From Saccharopolyspora ipomoeae (GTDB lineage: Bacteria; Actinomycetota; Actinomycetes; Mycobacteriales; Pseudonocardiaceae), in contig NZ_JASAOF010000002.1 in NCBI RefSeq assembly GCF_029952525.1, positions 310,001 through 374,000 on the forward strand: DNA of 64,000 nucleotides, given 5' to 3'. Made by a program: the position numbers and the translations under genes. The notes beneath the pieces were generated by a model. It ran no database searches and was not told where the DNA came from. It saw only the letters and a program-made list of their open reading frames with translations. Position 1 is the stretch's first letter, and each line of letters opens with the position of its first letter. This document shows, one piece after another, positions 40,941-50,741 of this stretch.

Positions 40941-41342
40941 ATGAACGAACACGCGACGGCCGCCGTCATCGTCGCCGACCGCAGCGGCACGATCGTCCAC
41001 CTCAACGACATCGCCGAAGACCTCTTCGGCCACCCGCGCACCGAAGCCCTCGGCGCCAGCCTCGACCTGATCGTGCCCGGCGACTACCGGCAGGCCCACT
41101 GGGCAGGCTTCCACCGGGCGATGGACACCGGCGAGTCAGGGCTGGAAGGCACGGCCGTCCACCTGCCCGTGGTCTGCCACGACGGCCAGATCCGGGTCTT
41201 CCCCGGCATGTTCAGCGTCCTGCGCGACCCCCACGGCCTCGCCCTGGGCGCGGCGGCCACCTACACCACCGCCCGCACCGGCGCCCAGCCCTTCACCCCG
41301 CTGGACGTCCCCGCCCAACAAGAGCGTCCCGGCACCGGATGA
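40941..41342 (+). CDS. PAS-domain protein
   Basis: 133 aa consisting of little more than one PAS domain: AAVIVADRSGTIVHLNDIAEDLFGHPRTEALG (PAS core), LDLIVPGDYRQAHWAGFHRAMDTG, VVCHDGQIRVFPGMFSVLRDPHGLALG. It has no kinase, GGDEF or DNA-binding domain, so it would act as a stand-alone sensor or oxygen/redox/ligand-binding module interacting with another protein. The ATG is placed before the domain but lacks a clear RBS; the upstream region has the AT-rich motif described at 40843. Convergent with the SPFH gene (45 bp gap). Confidence 0.75.
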   Translation: MNEHATAAVIVADRSGTIVHLNDIAEDLFGHPRTEALGASLDLIVPGDYRQAHWAGFHRAMDTGESGLEGTAVHLPVVCHDGQIRVFPGMFSVLRDPHGLALGAAATYTTARTGAQPFTPLDVPAQQERPGTG

Positions 41343-41387
41343 CCGGCACCGGGACGCACCCCTGAACAGAACGACGCCGAACAGCCC

Positions 41388-42524
41388 CTAGCCCTGCTCG
41401 GGGGGCTGGGAGACGTTGGCCGGCGGAACCTCCTTGCGGGCCACCGCCTCCGCGGCGCGCACCGCCTCGGCCACCTCCGGGTTGGTGGAGGTGTCGAACC
41501 AGGACTGCACCGAGTCCTCCACGTCCTCGGCGGGCGGGGCGTCGGTGCTCTCCTGCGGCGGCTCGTAGCGGAACACCCCGTCCTCGCCCTGAGCACCGAG
41601 CATCCGCGCGAAACCCTCCAGCGACTTGCCGAAATCGCTGGGCACCATCCACACCTTGTTCGCGTCGCCCTGAGCCATCTCCGGCAGCGTCTGCAGGTAC
41701 TGGTAGGCCAGCAGCTCCGGGGTCGGCTTGGACCGCTTGACCGCCGCGAAGACCTTCTCGATCGCCTTGGCCTGACCCTGCGACTTCAGGTACTGGCTGG
41801 CCCGCTCACCCTGCGCCCGCAGGATGCTCGACTGCCGGTCGGCCTCGGCCGCCAGGATCGCGGCCTGCTTCTCACCCTCGGCCGCCAGGATCGCCGACTG
41901 CTTCTGCCCCTCGGCGGTCTTGATCGCCGACTCCCGGGTGCCCTCGGCGTTGAGGATCATCGCGCGCTTCTCCCGGTCGGCGCGCATCTGCTTCTCCATC
42001 GAGTCCTTGATCGACGGCGGCGGATCGATCGCCTTGAGCTCCACCCGCGCCACCCGGATGCCCCACCGGCCGGTCTCGGTGTCGAGCACCCCGCGCAACT
42101 GCGTGTTGATCGCGTCCCGCGAGGTCAGCGTCTCCTCCAGGCTCATCGCACCGACCACGTTGCGCAGCGTCGTGGTGGTCAGCTGCTCGACGGCCACGAT
42201 GTAGTTGGAGATCTCGTAGACCGCCGCCCGCGCATCGGTGACCTGGAAGTAGACCACCGTGTCGATCGAGACGGTCAGGTTGTCCTGGGTGATCACCGGC
42301 TGCGGCGGGAACGACACGACCTGCTCGCGCAGATCGATGCGCGCCCGCACCCGGTCGAAGAACGGCACCAGCATGTTCAGCCCCGGCTGCGCCACCGTCC
42401 GGAACCGGCCCAGCCGCTCGATCACCGCCGACTGCGCCTGCGGCACCACCATCACCGCTTTGACCACCACGATGAGCACCAGCAGCACCACGACCACCAG
42501 CACGATCAGTTCGGCCATCCCCAC
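41388..42524 (-). CDS. SPFH/stomatin-like membrane protein (paraslipin, Rv1488 type)
   Basis: 378 aa. An N-terminal membrane hairpin (LIVLVVVVLLVLIVVVKAVMVV) is followed by the SPFH/band-7 domain (SAVIERLGRF; EQVVSFPPQPVITQDNLTVSIDTVVYFQV; VGAMSLEETLTSRDAIN) and a coiled, Ala/Gln/Glu-rich repeat region (EGQKQSAILAAEGEKQAAILAAEADRQ) as in stomatins; the C-terminus is acidic. Forms oligomeric membrane scaffolds. With the NfeD gene 14 bp upstream it is the standard SPFH-NfeD pair. Confidence 0.92.
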   Translation of the reverse strand: MGMAELIVLVVVVLLVLIVVVKAVMVVPQAQSAVIERLGRFRTVAQPGLNMLVPFFDRVRARIDLREQVVSFPPQPVITQDNLTVSIDTVVYFQVTDARAAVYEISNYIVAVEQLTTTTLRNVVGAMSLEETLTSRDAINTQLRGVLDTETGRWGIRVARVELKAIDPPPSIKDSMEKQMRADREKRAMILNAEGTRESAIKTAEGQKQSAILAAEGEKQAAILAAEADRQSSILRAQGERASQYLKSQGQAKAIEKVFAAVKRSKPTPELLAYQYLQTLPEMAQGDANKVWMVPSDFGKSLEGFARMLGAQGEDGVFRYEPPQESTDAPPAEDVEDSVQSWFDTSTNPEVAEAVRAAEAVARKEVPPANVSQPPEQG

Positions 42525-42538
42525 AGAGCCTCATCTCC

Positions 42539-42967
42539 TCACGGTTCGGCCCACACCACTGCCGTGGCGCCCGCGATCTCCACAACGGTGACCGTGCGGC
42601 CGACCTCGATAACCTGGGTCTCGTCCAGAGCCCGCGCCGACCACACCTGGCCGTCGATGCGGACCCGACCCCCGTGCGCGTCCACTGCGGACTCGACCTG
42701 GGCGTGCTTCCCGACCAGGGCGTCGGCGTTCGTCTTGAGCTCGGTCTGGTTCATCCGCCGCTTGATCGCCGGACGCGCCAGCAGCACCAACCCCAGCGCG
42801 AGCACCGCGAACACCGCCACGTCCACGCCCAACGGCATGCCCAGCGCCGAGCTCCCCGCGGCCCCCAGAGCCGCGGCGCCGAGCATGACCAGCACGAAGT
42901 CCCCGGACAGGGCCTCAGCACCGACCAGCAGCACCCCGGCGATCAGCCACAGCAGCGCAGGAGTCAT
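42539..42967 (-). CDS. NfeD-like membrane protein
   Basis: 142 aa: four short membrane helices (LLWLIAGVLLVGAEAL; FVLVMLGAAALGAAG; VAVFAVLALGLVLLA) then an OB-fold-like C-terminal domain (VGKHAQVESAVDAHGGRVRIDGQVWSARA). It is the truncated NfeD form lacking the protease domain, as usual beside SPFH proteins, and corresponds to Mycobacterium Rv1487 by position. Probably co-transcribed with the SPFH gene downstream. Confidence 0.9.
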   Translation of the reverse strand: MTPALLWLIAGVLLVGAEALSGDFVLVMLGAAALGAAGSSALGMPLGVDVAVFAVLALGLVLLARPAIKRRMNQTELKTNADALVGKHAQVESAVDAHGGRVRIDGQVWSARALDETQVIEVGRTVTVVEIAGATAVVWAEP

Positions 42968-43039
42968 GGCTCCATCGTGGCACGAGCGTGCCAGGTCGCA
43001 CCGGCTTTTCGCGGTGCGTGATCAAGGCGTGATCCGGTC

Positions 43040-43846
43040 TCACCCGTCAGCGGTCACGAAATCGATCAGCTGTTCCACCGCCGTCAGCAGCGGCGTCTCC
43101 ACGTCCCGGAACCCGCTCGCCCCGGCCAGCACGCGCCGCCACCCCTCAGCCGGCTCACCCCAGCCCAGCCGCGCGCACACTCCGGTCTTCCAGTCCTCAC
43201 CGCGCGGCACAGCAGGCCACTCCCGGATGCCCACCGCCGCGGGCTTGACCGCTTCCCAGATGTCGACGAACGGGTGCCCGGTGATCATCACGTGCTCGTC
43301 GGTGATGCCCTCCACCAGACGGGACTCCTTGCTGCCCGCCACCAGGTGGTCCACCAGCACCCCCACCCGGCGCCCAGGCTCCGGCCCGAACTCCGCGAGC
43401 AGACCCGGCAAGTCGTCGACGCCGTGCAGCGGCTCGACCACCACGCCCTCCACGCGCAGGTCGTGACCCCAGATCCGCTCGACCAGCTCCGCGTCGTGAA
43501 TCCCCTCGACCCAGATCCGGCTGCCGCGCGCCGTGCGGGCCCGCAGGCCCTCCACCTTCACCGACCCCGACGCCGAGCGCTTCGCCGCCGCCGGAGCGCT
43601 CGCGGCCACCGGCACCAGCGTCGCCGGCTTGCCCTCGAACAGGAACGCCGCCGGGCGCATCGGGAACAACCGCTGCTTGCCGTGCCGGTCCTCCAGCACC
43701 ACGTTGCCCTTGTCCACCCGCAGCACCGCACCGCAGAACCCGCTGGCCGGATCCTCCACGACCAAACCCGGTTCCGCGGGGATCTCCGGCACCTTCTTGC
43801 GCCGCGAACCCGCCAGGACATCCCGTCCGTACTCAAACGACCGCAC
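43040..43846 (-). CDS. DUF3097 family protein
   Basis: 268 aa. Matches the DUF3097 family (Rv1486c type): RRKKVPEIPAEPGLVVED near the N-terminus, a charged core VDKGNVVLEDRHGKQRLFPMRP, WVEGIHDAELVERIWGHDLRVEGVVVEPLHGVDDL, and GVLVDHLVAGSKESR..EHVMITGHPFVDIWEAVKP, which resembles a TOPRIM-like fold. Function unknown. GTG 43846 stands eight bases from a TAGCGT -10 (minus strand) with no Shine-Dalgarno, so it looks leaderless. It shares the intergenic palindrome at 43872-43914 with the divergent gene. Confidence 0.85.
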   Translation of the reverse strand: MRSFEYGRDVLAGSRRKKVPEIPAEPGLVVEDPASGFCGAVLRVDKGNVVLEDRHGKQRLFPMRPAAFLFEGKPATLVPVAASAPAAAKRSASGSVKVEGLRARTARGSRIWVEGIHDAELVERIWGHDLRVEGVVVEPLHGVDDLPGLLAEFGPEPGRRVGVLVDHLVAGSKESRLVEGITDEHVMITGHPFVDIWEAVKPAAVGIREWPAVPRGEDWKTGVCARLGWGEPAEGWRRVLAGASGFRDVETPLLTAVEQLIDFVTADG

Positions 43847-43854
43847 GAGCGCAC

Positions 43855-43860
43855 ACGCTA
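43855..43860 (-). promoter_or_regulatory. -10 box of the leaderless DUF3097 promoter
   Basis: TAGCGT on the minus strand, eight bases before GTG 43846. Confidence 0.5.
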
Positions 43861-43871
43861 ATCCGATCGTG

Positions 43872-43914
43872 GCCCATGGCGGTGCAGCCACGCCGCGACA
43901 ACACCGCCATGGGC
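43872..43914. promoter_or_regulatory. 13-bp inverted repeat between divergent leaderless genes
   Basis: Perfect arms GCCCATGGCGGTG (43872-43884) and CACCGCCATGGGC (43902-43914), 17-bp spacer. Each arm contains its own CCATGG palindrome. The left arm covers the expected -35 of the DUF3097 gene. Could be an operator or a transcribed hairpin. Confidence 0.55.
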
Positions 43915-43962
43915 GGGGTCACACCGCACCTCCCCCGGGACGCAGCAAGGGTTTTCGATCCG

Positions 43963-43968
43963 TACCCT
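43963..43968 (+). promoter_or_regulatory. -10 box of the leaderless promoter for the 264-aa gene
   Basis: TACCCT, eight bases before GTG 43977, no Shine-Dalgarno; mirror image of the DUF3097 arrangement. Confidence 0.5.
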
Positions 43969-43976
43969 CTAGCGAC

Positions 43977-44771
43977 GTGCCATGCCCAAGCGCCACTCTG
44001 GTTGTCTGGTCGTCCGCCTGGCTGCACGGCGCGGCCGCCTCGGACGACGTGCTCGATGCCCTGCAGACCTGGGGCGAGGTGCAGGAGTTCCGCGCCGCCG
44101 ACGACGAACTCGCCGCGCGCCTGGACCTGCCCGGCCCCGACGACACCCCCGCCGGCCCCGCCCTGCTGCTCGCCGCGCTGCGCAGAGCCGGAGCCTCCAC
44201 CGGCCAGCTGGCGCTGCCGGTGCCCGGCGACGCCCGCGGGCTCGACGGCTCCAGCCCGCTGTCCAAGCTCGCCATGCGCACCGGGGAAGCCGCCGTGCTG
44301 CCCGAAGCCGGACTTGGCCTGGTCCCCGAACGCATCGCCGAAGGCGTCCTGCGCTGGACCGTCTTCGCCACCGCCGACCTCGCGCCCGCCGAGCACCTGC
44401 CCATCGGCGAAGCCGAGCACGGCATGTCCTCGGCCATGCGCGAAGCCGCCACCGCCCTCATCGACCTCGGCGTCGCCAAGCAGCGGCCCGGCGTCCGCGA
44501 GGAGATCGCCCGCACCATCGCCGCCAAACCCGCCCCGGACTGGCCGGAGAGCATCCCCCAGCGCACCCTGCGTATCCTGCAGCGCGCCACCGAGGTCGAG
44601 GCCATCCTGTGGGTGGCCACCGAGGACTCCCCCGGCGGCGCCCTGTCGGCCTCGGCCATCCGCGCCCGCACCGACGCGCTGCGCCCGCTGTTCGACTCCG
44701 TGCGCGCCGCCCGCCGCGCCTGCGTCGCCGAGATGGTCCGCGTCCTGGCCGAGCAGGCACCCCACTCCTGA
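43977..44771 (+). CDS. Conserved actinobacterial protein, unknown function
   Basis: 264 aa, Ala-, Leu- and Glu-rich, with TLVVWSSAWLHGAAASDDVLDAL at the start and IPQRTLRILQRATEVEAILWVATEDSPGGALSASAIRARTDALRPLF near the end. No signal peptide or known motif; alternating strands and helices suggest a globular cytoplasmic protein. The GTG at 43977 is fixed by the -10 eight bases upstream (leaderless). It is convergent with hemH across a strong terminator and divergent from DUF3097, a position that makes it part of the same conserved neighbourhood. Confidence 0.75.
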   Translation: MPCPSATLVVWSSAWLHGAAASDDVLDALQTWGEVQEFRAADDELAARLDLPGPDDTPAGPALLLAALRRAGASTGQLALPVPGDARGLDGSSPLSKLAMRTGEAAVLPEAGLGLVPERIAEGVLRWTVFATADLAPAEHLPIGEAEHGMSSAMREAATALIDLGVAKQRPGVREEIARTIAAKPAPDWPESIPQRTLRILQRATEVEAILWVATEDSPGGALSASAIRARTDALRPLFDSVRAARRACVAEMVRVLAEQAPHS

Positions 44772-44784
44772 CCGACGCTGCAAA

Positions 44785-44817
44785 AAGGGGTGCCTTCCCC
44801 TCGGGAAGGCACCCCTT
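44785..44817. terminator. Bidirectional terminator
   Basis: 15-bp inverted repeat AAGGGGTGCCTTCCC (44785-44799) / GGGAAGGCACCCCTT (44803-44817) with a 3-nt loop, between convergent genes. Confidence 0.85.
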
Positions 44818-44830
44818 CGACGACCAGCGC

Positions 44831-45850
44831 TCAGCAGCAGCCAGGAGCGCACAGCGCCCCGTTGACCGTCGACCCCGCGGCCCGAAGCTCCGAGAGCTTG
44901 CACACCGGCGCGTCATCGGTGTGCTCGGCGATCAGCTCCACGATCATCTTCGCGAACCGCGGATCGGTGCCCGCCGTGGCTGCCCGCGCGAAGCCCATCC
45001 CCCGCTCCCGCGCGGCTTCCTCGGCCTCGTTGTCCAGGTCCCAGATCACCTCCAGGTGATCGGAGACGAACCCGATCGGGCTGACCACCACCGCATCCAC
45101 GCCCTTGGCGTGCAGGTCCTCGATGTGATCGCAGATGTCGGGTTCCAGCCACGGCACCTGCGGCGGGCCGGAACGCGACTGCCACACCACGTCGTAGCTC
45201 TCCACACCCACCCGCTCGGCCACCAGCCGCGCGGCCTCGGCGACCTGCCGCGAATACCACTGCGGCCGCCCGTCAGCGCCCGGCCGGTCGTCCGCCCGCA
45301 GCGGCACCGAGTGCGCGGTGAACACCAGCCGCGCCTGCCCGGCCCGCTCCCCCAGCTCCTCGAACGCCGCCCGCACCGCGTCGGCGTTGGCCTCCACGAA
45401 CAGCGGGTGGTCGAAGAACTGCCGCAGCTTCACCAGCTCCGGCGCCCCCTCGCCCACCGACGCCCGCGCCCGCGCGATGTCCTCGTGGTACTGCTTGCAC
45501 CCCGAATAACCACCCCACGCCGACGTCGCGAACACCAGCGCCCGCCCGACACCATCACCGGCCATCCGCGCGACGGTGTCCTCCACCATCGGATGCCAGT
45601 TGCGGTTGCCGAAGTACACCGGCAGATCCCGGCCCTGGGCGTCCAGTTCGGACCGCAGCGCGGCCATGATGTCCTCGTTCAGCCGGTTGATCGGCGACAC
45701 CCCGCCGAAGTGCAGGTAATGCTCGGCCACCTCGTCCAAGCGCTCCGGCGGCACACCCCGGCCCCGGGTCACGTTCTCCAGGAACGGCCGCACTTCCTCC
45801 GGGCCCTCCGGCCCCCCGAACGACAGGAACAACAACGCGTCGAAGCTCAC
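44831..45850 (-). CDS. hemH: Ferrochelatase (coproporphyrin ferrochelatase type)
   Basis: 339 aa. Inserts ferrous iron into coproporphyrin III in the actinobacterial heme pathway. Family features: [19 protein letters not shown] at the start, [18 protein letters not shown]-type segment VFTAHSVPL with the catalytic His, [21 protein letters not shown], and [15 protein letters not shown]. The C-terminus has four cysteines ([14 protein letters not shown]), suitable for the [2Fe-2S] cluster known in actinobacterial ferrochelatases. GTG 45850 follows GGGGC. Lies directly downstream of inhA but is separated by a terminator. Confidence 0.93.
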   Translation of the reverse strand: MSFDALLFLSFGGPEGPEEVRPFLENVTRGRGVPPERLDEVAEHYLHFGGVSPINRLNEDIMAALRSELDAQGRDLPVYFGNRNWHPMVEDTVARMAGDGVGRALVFATSAWGGYSGCKQYHEDIARARASVGEGAPELVKLRQFFDHPLFVEANADAVRAAFEELGERAGQARLVFTAHSVPLRADDRPGADGRPQWYSRQVAEAARLVAERVGVESYDVVWQSRSGPPQVPWLEPDICDHIEDLHAKGVDAVVVSPIGFVSDHLEVIWDLDNEAEEAARERGMGFARAATAGTDPRFAKMIVELIAEHTDDAPVCKLSELRAAGSTVNGALCAPGCC

Positions 45851-45932
45851 CGCCCCATCATCGCGCCGCGCGAACACCCCCGCGCAACCGGGGCGCACCC
45901 GATGTGAACCACGGAATCCTCACCACGACGAA

Positions 45933-45962
45933 GGGGCGACGTCCCCTCGGAAACGTCGCCCC
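45933..45962. terminator. Terminator between inhA and hemH
   Basis: Inverted repeat GGGGCGACGT (45933-45942) / ACGTCGCCCC (45953-45962), 10-nt loop. It lies just past the inhA stop codon. Confidence 0.75.
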
Positions 45963-45976
45963 CTCGCTCGTCGAGA

Positions 45977-46744
45977 TCAGATCCCCAGCGAGTGCACACC
46001 ACCGTCGACCATGATCATCGAACCCGTCGTCGCCGGCAGCCAGTCCGACAGCACCGCGCAGATCGACTTCGCCACCGGGGTCGGATCGTTGACGTCCCAG
46101 CCCAGCGGAGCCCGGTCACCCCAGCCCGCCTCCAGCTCCGAGAAGCCCGGGATCGACTTGGCCGCCATCGTCCGCACCGGACCCGCCGACACCAGGTTCA
46201 CCCGCACGCCCTTCGGCCCCAGCTCCCGCGCCAGGTACCGCGAGGTCGACTCCAGCGCCGCCTTCGCCACGCCCATCCAGTCGTAGGCCGGCCACGCCAC
46301 CCGCGCGTCGAAGTCCATGCCGACGATCGACGAGCCCTCGCTCAGCAGCGGCAACGTCGCCGTGCTCAACGACTTCAACGAGTACGCCGAGATCTCCACC
46401 GCCGTGGACACGTCCTCCCACGGCGCCGCCAGGAAATCCCCGCCCAAGCACGACGCGGGCGCGTAGCCGATCGAGTGCAGCACCCCGTCCAGGCCACCGA
46501 CGTGCTCGCGCACCCGCTCCGGCAGCGTCTCCAGGTGCTCGGCGTTGGTCACGTCCAGCTCCAGCACCGGCGCCGGCTTCGGCAACCGGGTGGCGATGCG
46601 CTCCACCAGGCTCAACCGGCCGAACCCGGTCAGCACGACCTCCGCGCCCTGCTCCTGGGCCACCCTGGCCGCGTGGAACGCGATCGAAGCATCCGTGATC
46701 ACACCGGTGATCAGGATGCGCTTGCCTTCGAGCAATCCGCTCAC
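45977..46744 (-). CDS. inhA: Enoyl-[acyl-carrier-protein] reductase (NADH), InhA/FabI
   Basis: 255 aa short-chain dehydrogenase-type enoyl-ACP reductase, last step of each type II fatty-acid elongation round. NADH-binding [31 protein letters not shown] loop (only its core [11 protein letters not shown] listed here), HSIGYAP, and the catalytic Y-x6-K in [12 protein letters not shown] (Tyr about 157, Lys about 164) preceded by VGMDFDA; the sequence is closer to mycobacterial InhA than to E. coli FabI. ATG 46744 follows GGAAGGAC. Downstream of fabG with a 91-bp gap, same strand. Confidence 0.93.
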   Translation of the reverse strand: MSGLLEGKRILITGVITDASIAFHAARVAQEQGAEVVLTGFGRLSLVERIATRLPKPAPVLELDVTNAEHLETLPERVREHVGGLDGVLHSIGYAPASCLGGDFLAAPWEDVSTAVEISAYSLKSLSTATLPLLSEGSSIVGMDFDARVAWPAYDWMGVAKAALESTSRYLARELGPKGVRVNLVSAGPVRTMAAKSIPGFSELEAGWGDRAPLGWDVNDPTPVAKSICAVLSDWLPATTGSMIMVDGGVHSLGI

Positions 46745-46835
46745 GAGAGAAGTCCTTCCCAGAAATCACCCGCCGCAGGCGCCCACGCACCCGCGACGGC
46801 CGGCACCCGCGACGTGCCGGACATCGATCGAAGTC

Positions 46836-47834
<999 letters not shown>

Positions 47835-48191
47835 ATGGCCACGGTCGAACTGACCAAGGACAACTTCGACGAGGTCGTCGGCGACGACAAGTTCGTCATC
47901 ATCGACTTCTGGGCCGACTGGTGCGGCCCCTGCAAGCAATTCGCCCCGGTCTTCGAGAAGGGCTCGGAGAACCACGACGACATCGTCTTCGCCAAGGTCG
48001 ACACCGAGGCCCAGCCCGAGCTCGCGGCCGCCTTCGAAGTCCAGTCGATCCCGACGCTGGCGATCATCCGCGACAAGGTCCTGGTCTTCCAGCAGCCCGG
48101 AGCCCTGCCGGAGAACGTCTTCGAGGACCTCGTCGGCCAGGCCCGCGGCCTCGACATGGAGCAGGTCAAGAAGGACGCCGAACAGCAGTGA
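47835..48191 (+). CDS. trxA: Thioredoxin
   Basis: 118 aa. A compact thioredoxin fold with active site WCGPCK (about 31-36), the cis-Pro segment SIPTLAI (about 75-81) and a short charged C-terminal tail. A reducing disulfide exchanger in the cytoplasm. ATG 47835 follows AGAGGGAT. Divergent from fabG. A strong terminator hairpin follows and separates it from the convergent MgtC-like gene. Confidence 0.93.
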   Translation: MATVELTKDNFDEVVGDDKFVIIDFWADWCGPCKQFAPVFEKGSENHDDIVFAKVDTEAQPELAAAFEVQSIPTLAIIRDKVLVFQQPGALPENVFEDLVGQARGLDMEQVKKDAEQQ

Positions 48192-48200
48192 TCCCAGCTC

Positions 48201-48230
48201 GGGGGCTCGGGCCGAGCGGCCCGAGCCCCC
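48201..48230. terminator. Terminator after the thioredoxin gene
   Basis: 13-bp inverted repeat GGGGGCTCGGGCC (48201-48213) / GGCCCGAGCCCCC (48218-48230), 4-nt loop, followed by TTT. Confidence 0.85.
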
Positions 48231-48237
48231 TTTCGCG

Positions 48238-48960
48238 CTAGAACCCCGTCTCGGCGTCGTCCCCGGCCGCCGCGTGCAACACCCCCGGCAACGAGCTGAT
48301 CTCCTCCACCAGCGCCGCAACCGGCACCTTCCCCCGCAACCGCAACGCCACCACCGCCGTGCGCTGCTCGTCGTCGGAATCCTCCCGCTCCACCTGCAGG
48401 TCCAGCAGCGCCCACCCGCGCGACGTGCACATCGTCAGCACGCTGCGCAGCACCCCGAAACCGTCCAAGTAACCCACCCGCACCACCTGCGGCTCCCGCA
48501 ACGCCGGACGCCCCGCGCGCAGCAGGTACGGGAACCCGATCGCCACCAGGAAGTGCACCGCGGTCGTCGCCGCCGCCAGCACCACCAGACCACCGCCGCA
48601 GGCCATCCCCACCGCGGCCACCAGCCAGACCGACGCCGCCGTCGTCAGCCCCCGCACGGCATCCCGGCGCACGAAGATCAACCCACCGCCGATGAACCCG
48701 ATCCCGGACACGATCTGCGCCGCCACCCGCGACGGATCCAGCGACACCCGGTCGAACACCAGCAGATCACCGAAGGCGTACTTCGACACCAGCATGAACA
48801 ACGCCGCGCCCACACCCACCAGGGCGTGCGTGCGCAACCCGGCGCTCTTGGCCCTGACCTCCCGCTCCAGCCCGATCAAGCTGGAGAACAGCAGCGCCGT
48901 CCCCAACTCCACGAGCAGCGGTAACTCGTCCAGCCCCGACACCACGGCGTCATCAGCCAT
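48238..48960 (-). CDS. MgtC/SapB family membrane protein
   Basis: 240 aa: four to five membrane helices at the N-terminus with family motifs LIGLEREVRAKSAGLRTHALVGVGAALFML and VSGIGFIGGGLIFVRRDAVRGLTTAASVW, then a C-terminal ACT-like cytosolic domain (VVRVGYLDGFGVLRSVLTMCTSRGW). MgtC proteins affect magnesium/phosphate homeostasis and virulence in other bacteria through poorly understood protein contacts. ATG 48960 has no strong RBS. Not part of the classical mycobacterial order of this neighbourhood. Confidence 0.9.
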   Translation of the reverse strand: MADDAVVSGLDELPLLVELGTALLFSSLIGLEREVRAKSAGLRTHALVGVGAALFMLVSKYAFGDLLVFDRVSLDPSRVAAQIVSGIGFIGGGLIFVRRDAVRGLTTAASVWLVAAVGMACGGGLVVLAAATTAVHFLVAIGFPYLLRAGRPALREPQVVRVGYLDGFGVLRSVLTMCTSRGWALLDLQVEREDSDDEQRTAVVALRLRGKVPVAALVEEISSLPGVLHAAAGDDAETGF

Positions 48961-49143
48961 CCCAGCAAACTAACACCGCCCCGACCCCGCAGCCGCGGTC
49001 CTTCCGCACTTCCCCACGCGGCCAACACGACCCCACCGACGCCCCGGACTCCCCACCCCACCGCAACCGATCACGCCCCGTGACCGCGAAGACCGCGGTT
49101 TTCGACCGGTGGAACACCGAGGTTCTCGATTCGAGGGCCAGCG

Positions 49144-49734
49144 CTACGCCGAGCGGGGTCTGCGGGCCAGGTAGACCACCGCCGGGGGCAGGTTGCGCCA
49201 GACCGTGCGGCTGACGACCGTTTCCTCGAACGTCGCGCGCAGGTCCGCGTGCTGACGGCGCGCAGGCGGCGCCCAACGCGTCCAGGTGTAGGCGAACTGC
49301 GTGAACGCGCCGTCCGGAGCCATCACCCCGGCCAGCAGCTCCACCAGCGGAATCCCGTCGACCGGGGCGTGCGCCACCCACGGCAGGCCGCTGACCACCA
49401 CGTCCGCCCGGCCCAGACCCCGCTCGGCCAGCAGCTCCGGAACCCGGCGGGCATCGGCGCACACCGACTCCACGCCCGGGAACCGGCCGCCCAGCTCGGC
49501 CGCCCAACCCTCGTTGAGCTCCACCGCCAGGTGCGTGCCCCGGCCGGCCAGCCGCCGCTGGATCACCTCGGTGAACGCACCCGTGCCCGGCCCCAGCTCC
49601 ACCACCACCGGATCACCGGTCAACGGGATCGGGGCCACCATCTGCTCGGCCAGCGCCCGCGAACTCGGCCCCACGGCCGCGGTCGTGGTCGGCGACTTGA
49701 CGAACTCCCACAGGAAACGAGCTGCCGTGCTCAA
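49144..49734 (-). CDS. Class I SAM-dependent methyltransferase (PmtA-like)
   Basis: 196 aa. Motif I VVVELGPGTGAFTEVI (about 43-58) and a post-II/IV segment VVVSGLPWVAHAP (SGLPW rather than NPPY) suggest a phospholipid N-methyltransferase-like or rRNA-dimethylase-related methyltransferase; the N-terminus RFLWEFVKSPTTTAAVGPSSRALAEQM resembles bacterial PmtA proteins, which methylate phosphatidylethanolamine. The TTG at 49734 starts just 24 bp past the VWA gene stop codon (same strand) and is preceded by GGGAG. Confidence 0.8.
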   Translation of the reverse strand: MSTAARFLWEFVKSPTTTAAVGPSSRALAEQMVAPIPLTGDPVVVELGPGTGAFTEVIQRRLAGRGTHLAVELNEGWAAELGGRFPGVESVCADARRVPELLAERGLGRADVVVSGLPWVAHAPVDGIPLVELLAGVMAPDGAFTQFAYTWTRWAPPARRQHADLRATFEETVVSRTVWRNLPPAVVYLARRPRSA

Positions 49735-49757
49735 GGCGACGTTGCTCCCGTCGTCGG

Positions 49758-50741
49758 TTAAGGCAGTCTTCGACCGGCGAACAACGAGATCCCGGCCGCC
49801 ACGATCGCGCAGAGCGTACCGAGCACCAACCACGGCTTGCTGGCATCTGTGTGCTTGGTCTCGTAGCCGATCTGCTCGCCGAGCGTCTCGTAGACCTCCC
49901 GCAGCTGCTCCGCGCTGGCCGCCTTGTGGAACTCACCGCCGGAGAGCCGGGCGATCTCCTGCATCGCCTCGTCGTCGACCTCGACCCACTCCTGCTCGCC
50001 CTCGATCTCGATCGAACCGTGCTTGGTCCCGAACGAGATCGTCGAGATCGGCACACCGGCCTTCTTCGCCTCACCGGCCTTCGTGTACGCCCCGCGCGGC
50101 GCGTCCATCTCCCGCGGGATCGTCTGCCCGCCGTCGGCCATGAGCACGATCCGCGCCGGAGGAGCCCCCGCCGGACCGCCCACCATCTTCCCGAACGAGT
50201 CGATCGCCTGCATCGAGGCGTTGATGCCATCACCGGTGGCCGTGGCCTCGGCCAGCTTCAGCGTGTCGATGGCCTGCTTGACGCTGGAGCGATCAGTCGT
50301 CGGCATGACCAGCACCGTCGCCGTGCCCGCGAACGACACCAGCCCCAGGTTGATGCCCGGGGTGAGCTTGTCGGCGAACTCCTTGGCCGCGACCTTCGCC
50401 GCCTCCAACCGGTTCGGCTCCACGTCGGTGGCCTTCATCGACAACGACACGTCGATCGTGAGCATCACCGTCGCCCGGTTGCGCGGGATCCGCTGCTCGG
50501 CCGTCGGACCCGCCAGCGCCACCGTCAGCACGATCAGCGCCACGCCCAGCAGCGCCGGAGGCACGTGCTTCCACCAGCCCTGCCTGCCCGAAGCAACCCG
50601 GTCCAGCACCGCCAGGTTCGAGAACTTCAGCGTGTCGCGCCGAGCCCGGCGCATCGCCCACACGTACCCGGCGACCAGCCCGGCCACCACGAACAGCAGC
50701 AGGAACCACCACGGCGCGGTGAACCCGGTCAGACTCAACAT
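49758..50741 (-). CDS. VWA-domain membrane protein (BatA/Rv1481 type)
   Basis: 327 aa. Two N-terminal membrane helices (PWWFLLLFVVAGLVAGYVWAM; VPPALLGVALIVLTVALAG), then a von Willebrand A domain with MIDAS motif DVSLSMKATD (about 93), T-x4-S and ADGGQ segments, and a C-terminal helix (WLVLGTLCAIVAAGISLFAG). The ATG at 50741 overlaps the stop of the DUF58 gene (TGATG). With MoxR and DUF58 genes upstream it forms the MoxR-VWA chaperone cassette, thought to insert cofactors or remodel proteins at the membrane. Corresponds to Mycobacterium Rv1481. Confidence 0.92.
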   Translation of the reverse strand: MLSLTGFTAPWWFLLLFVVAGLVAGYVWAMRRARRDTLKFSNLAVLDRVASGRQGWWKHVPPALLGVALIVLTVALAGPTAEQRIPRNRATVMLTIDVSLSMKATDVEPNRLEAAKVAAKEFADKLTPGINLGLVSFAGTATVLVMPTTDRSSVKQAIDTLKLAEATATGDGINASMQAIDSFGKMVGGPAGAPPARIVLMADGGQTIPREMDAPRGAYTKAGEAKKAGVPISTISFGTKHGSIEIEGEQEWVEVDDEAMQEIARLSGGEFHKAASAEQLREVYETLGEQIGYETKHTDASKPWLVLGTLCAIVAAGISLFAGRRLP

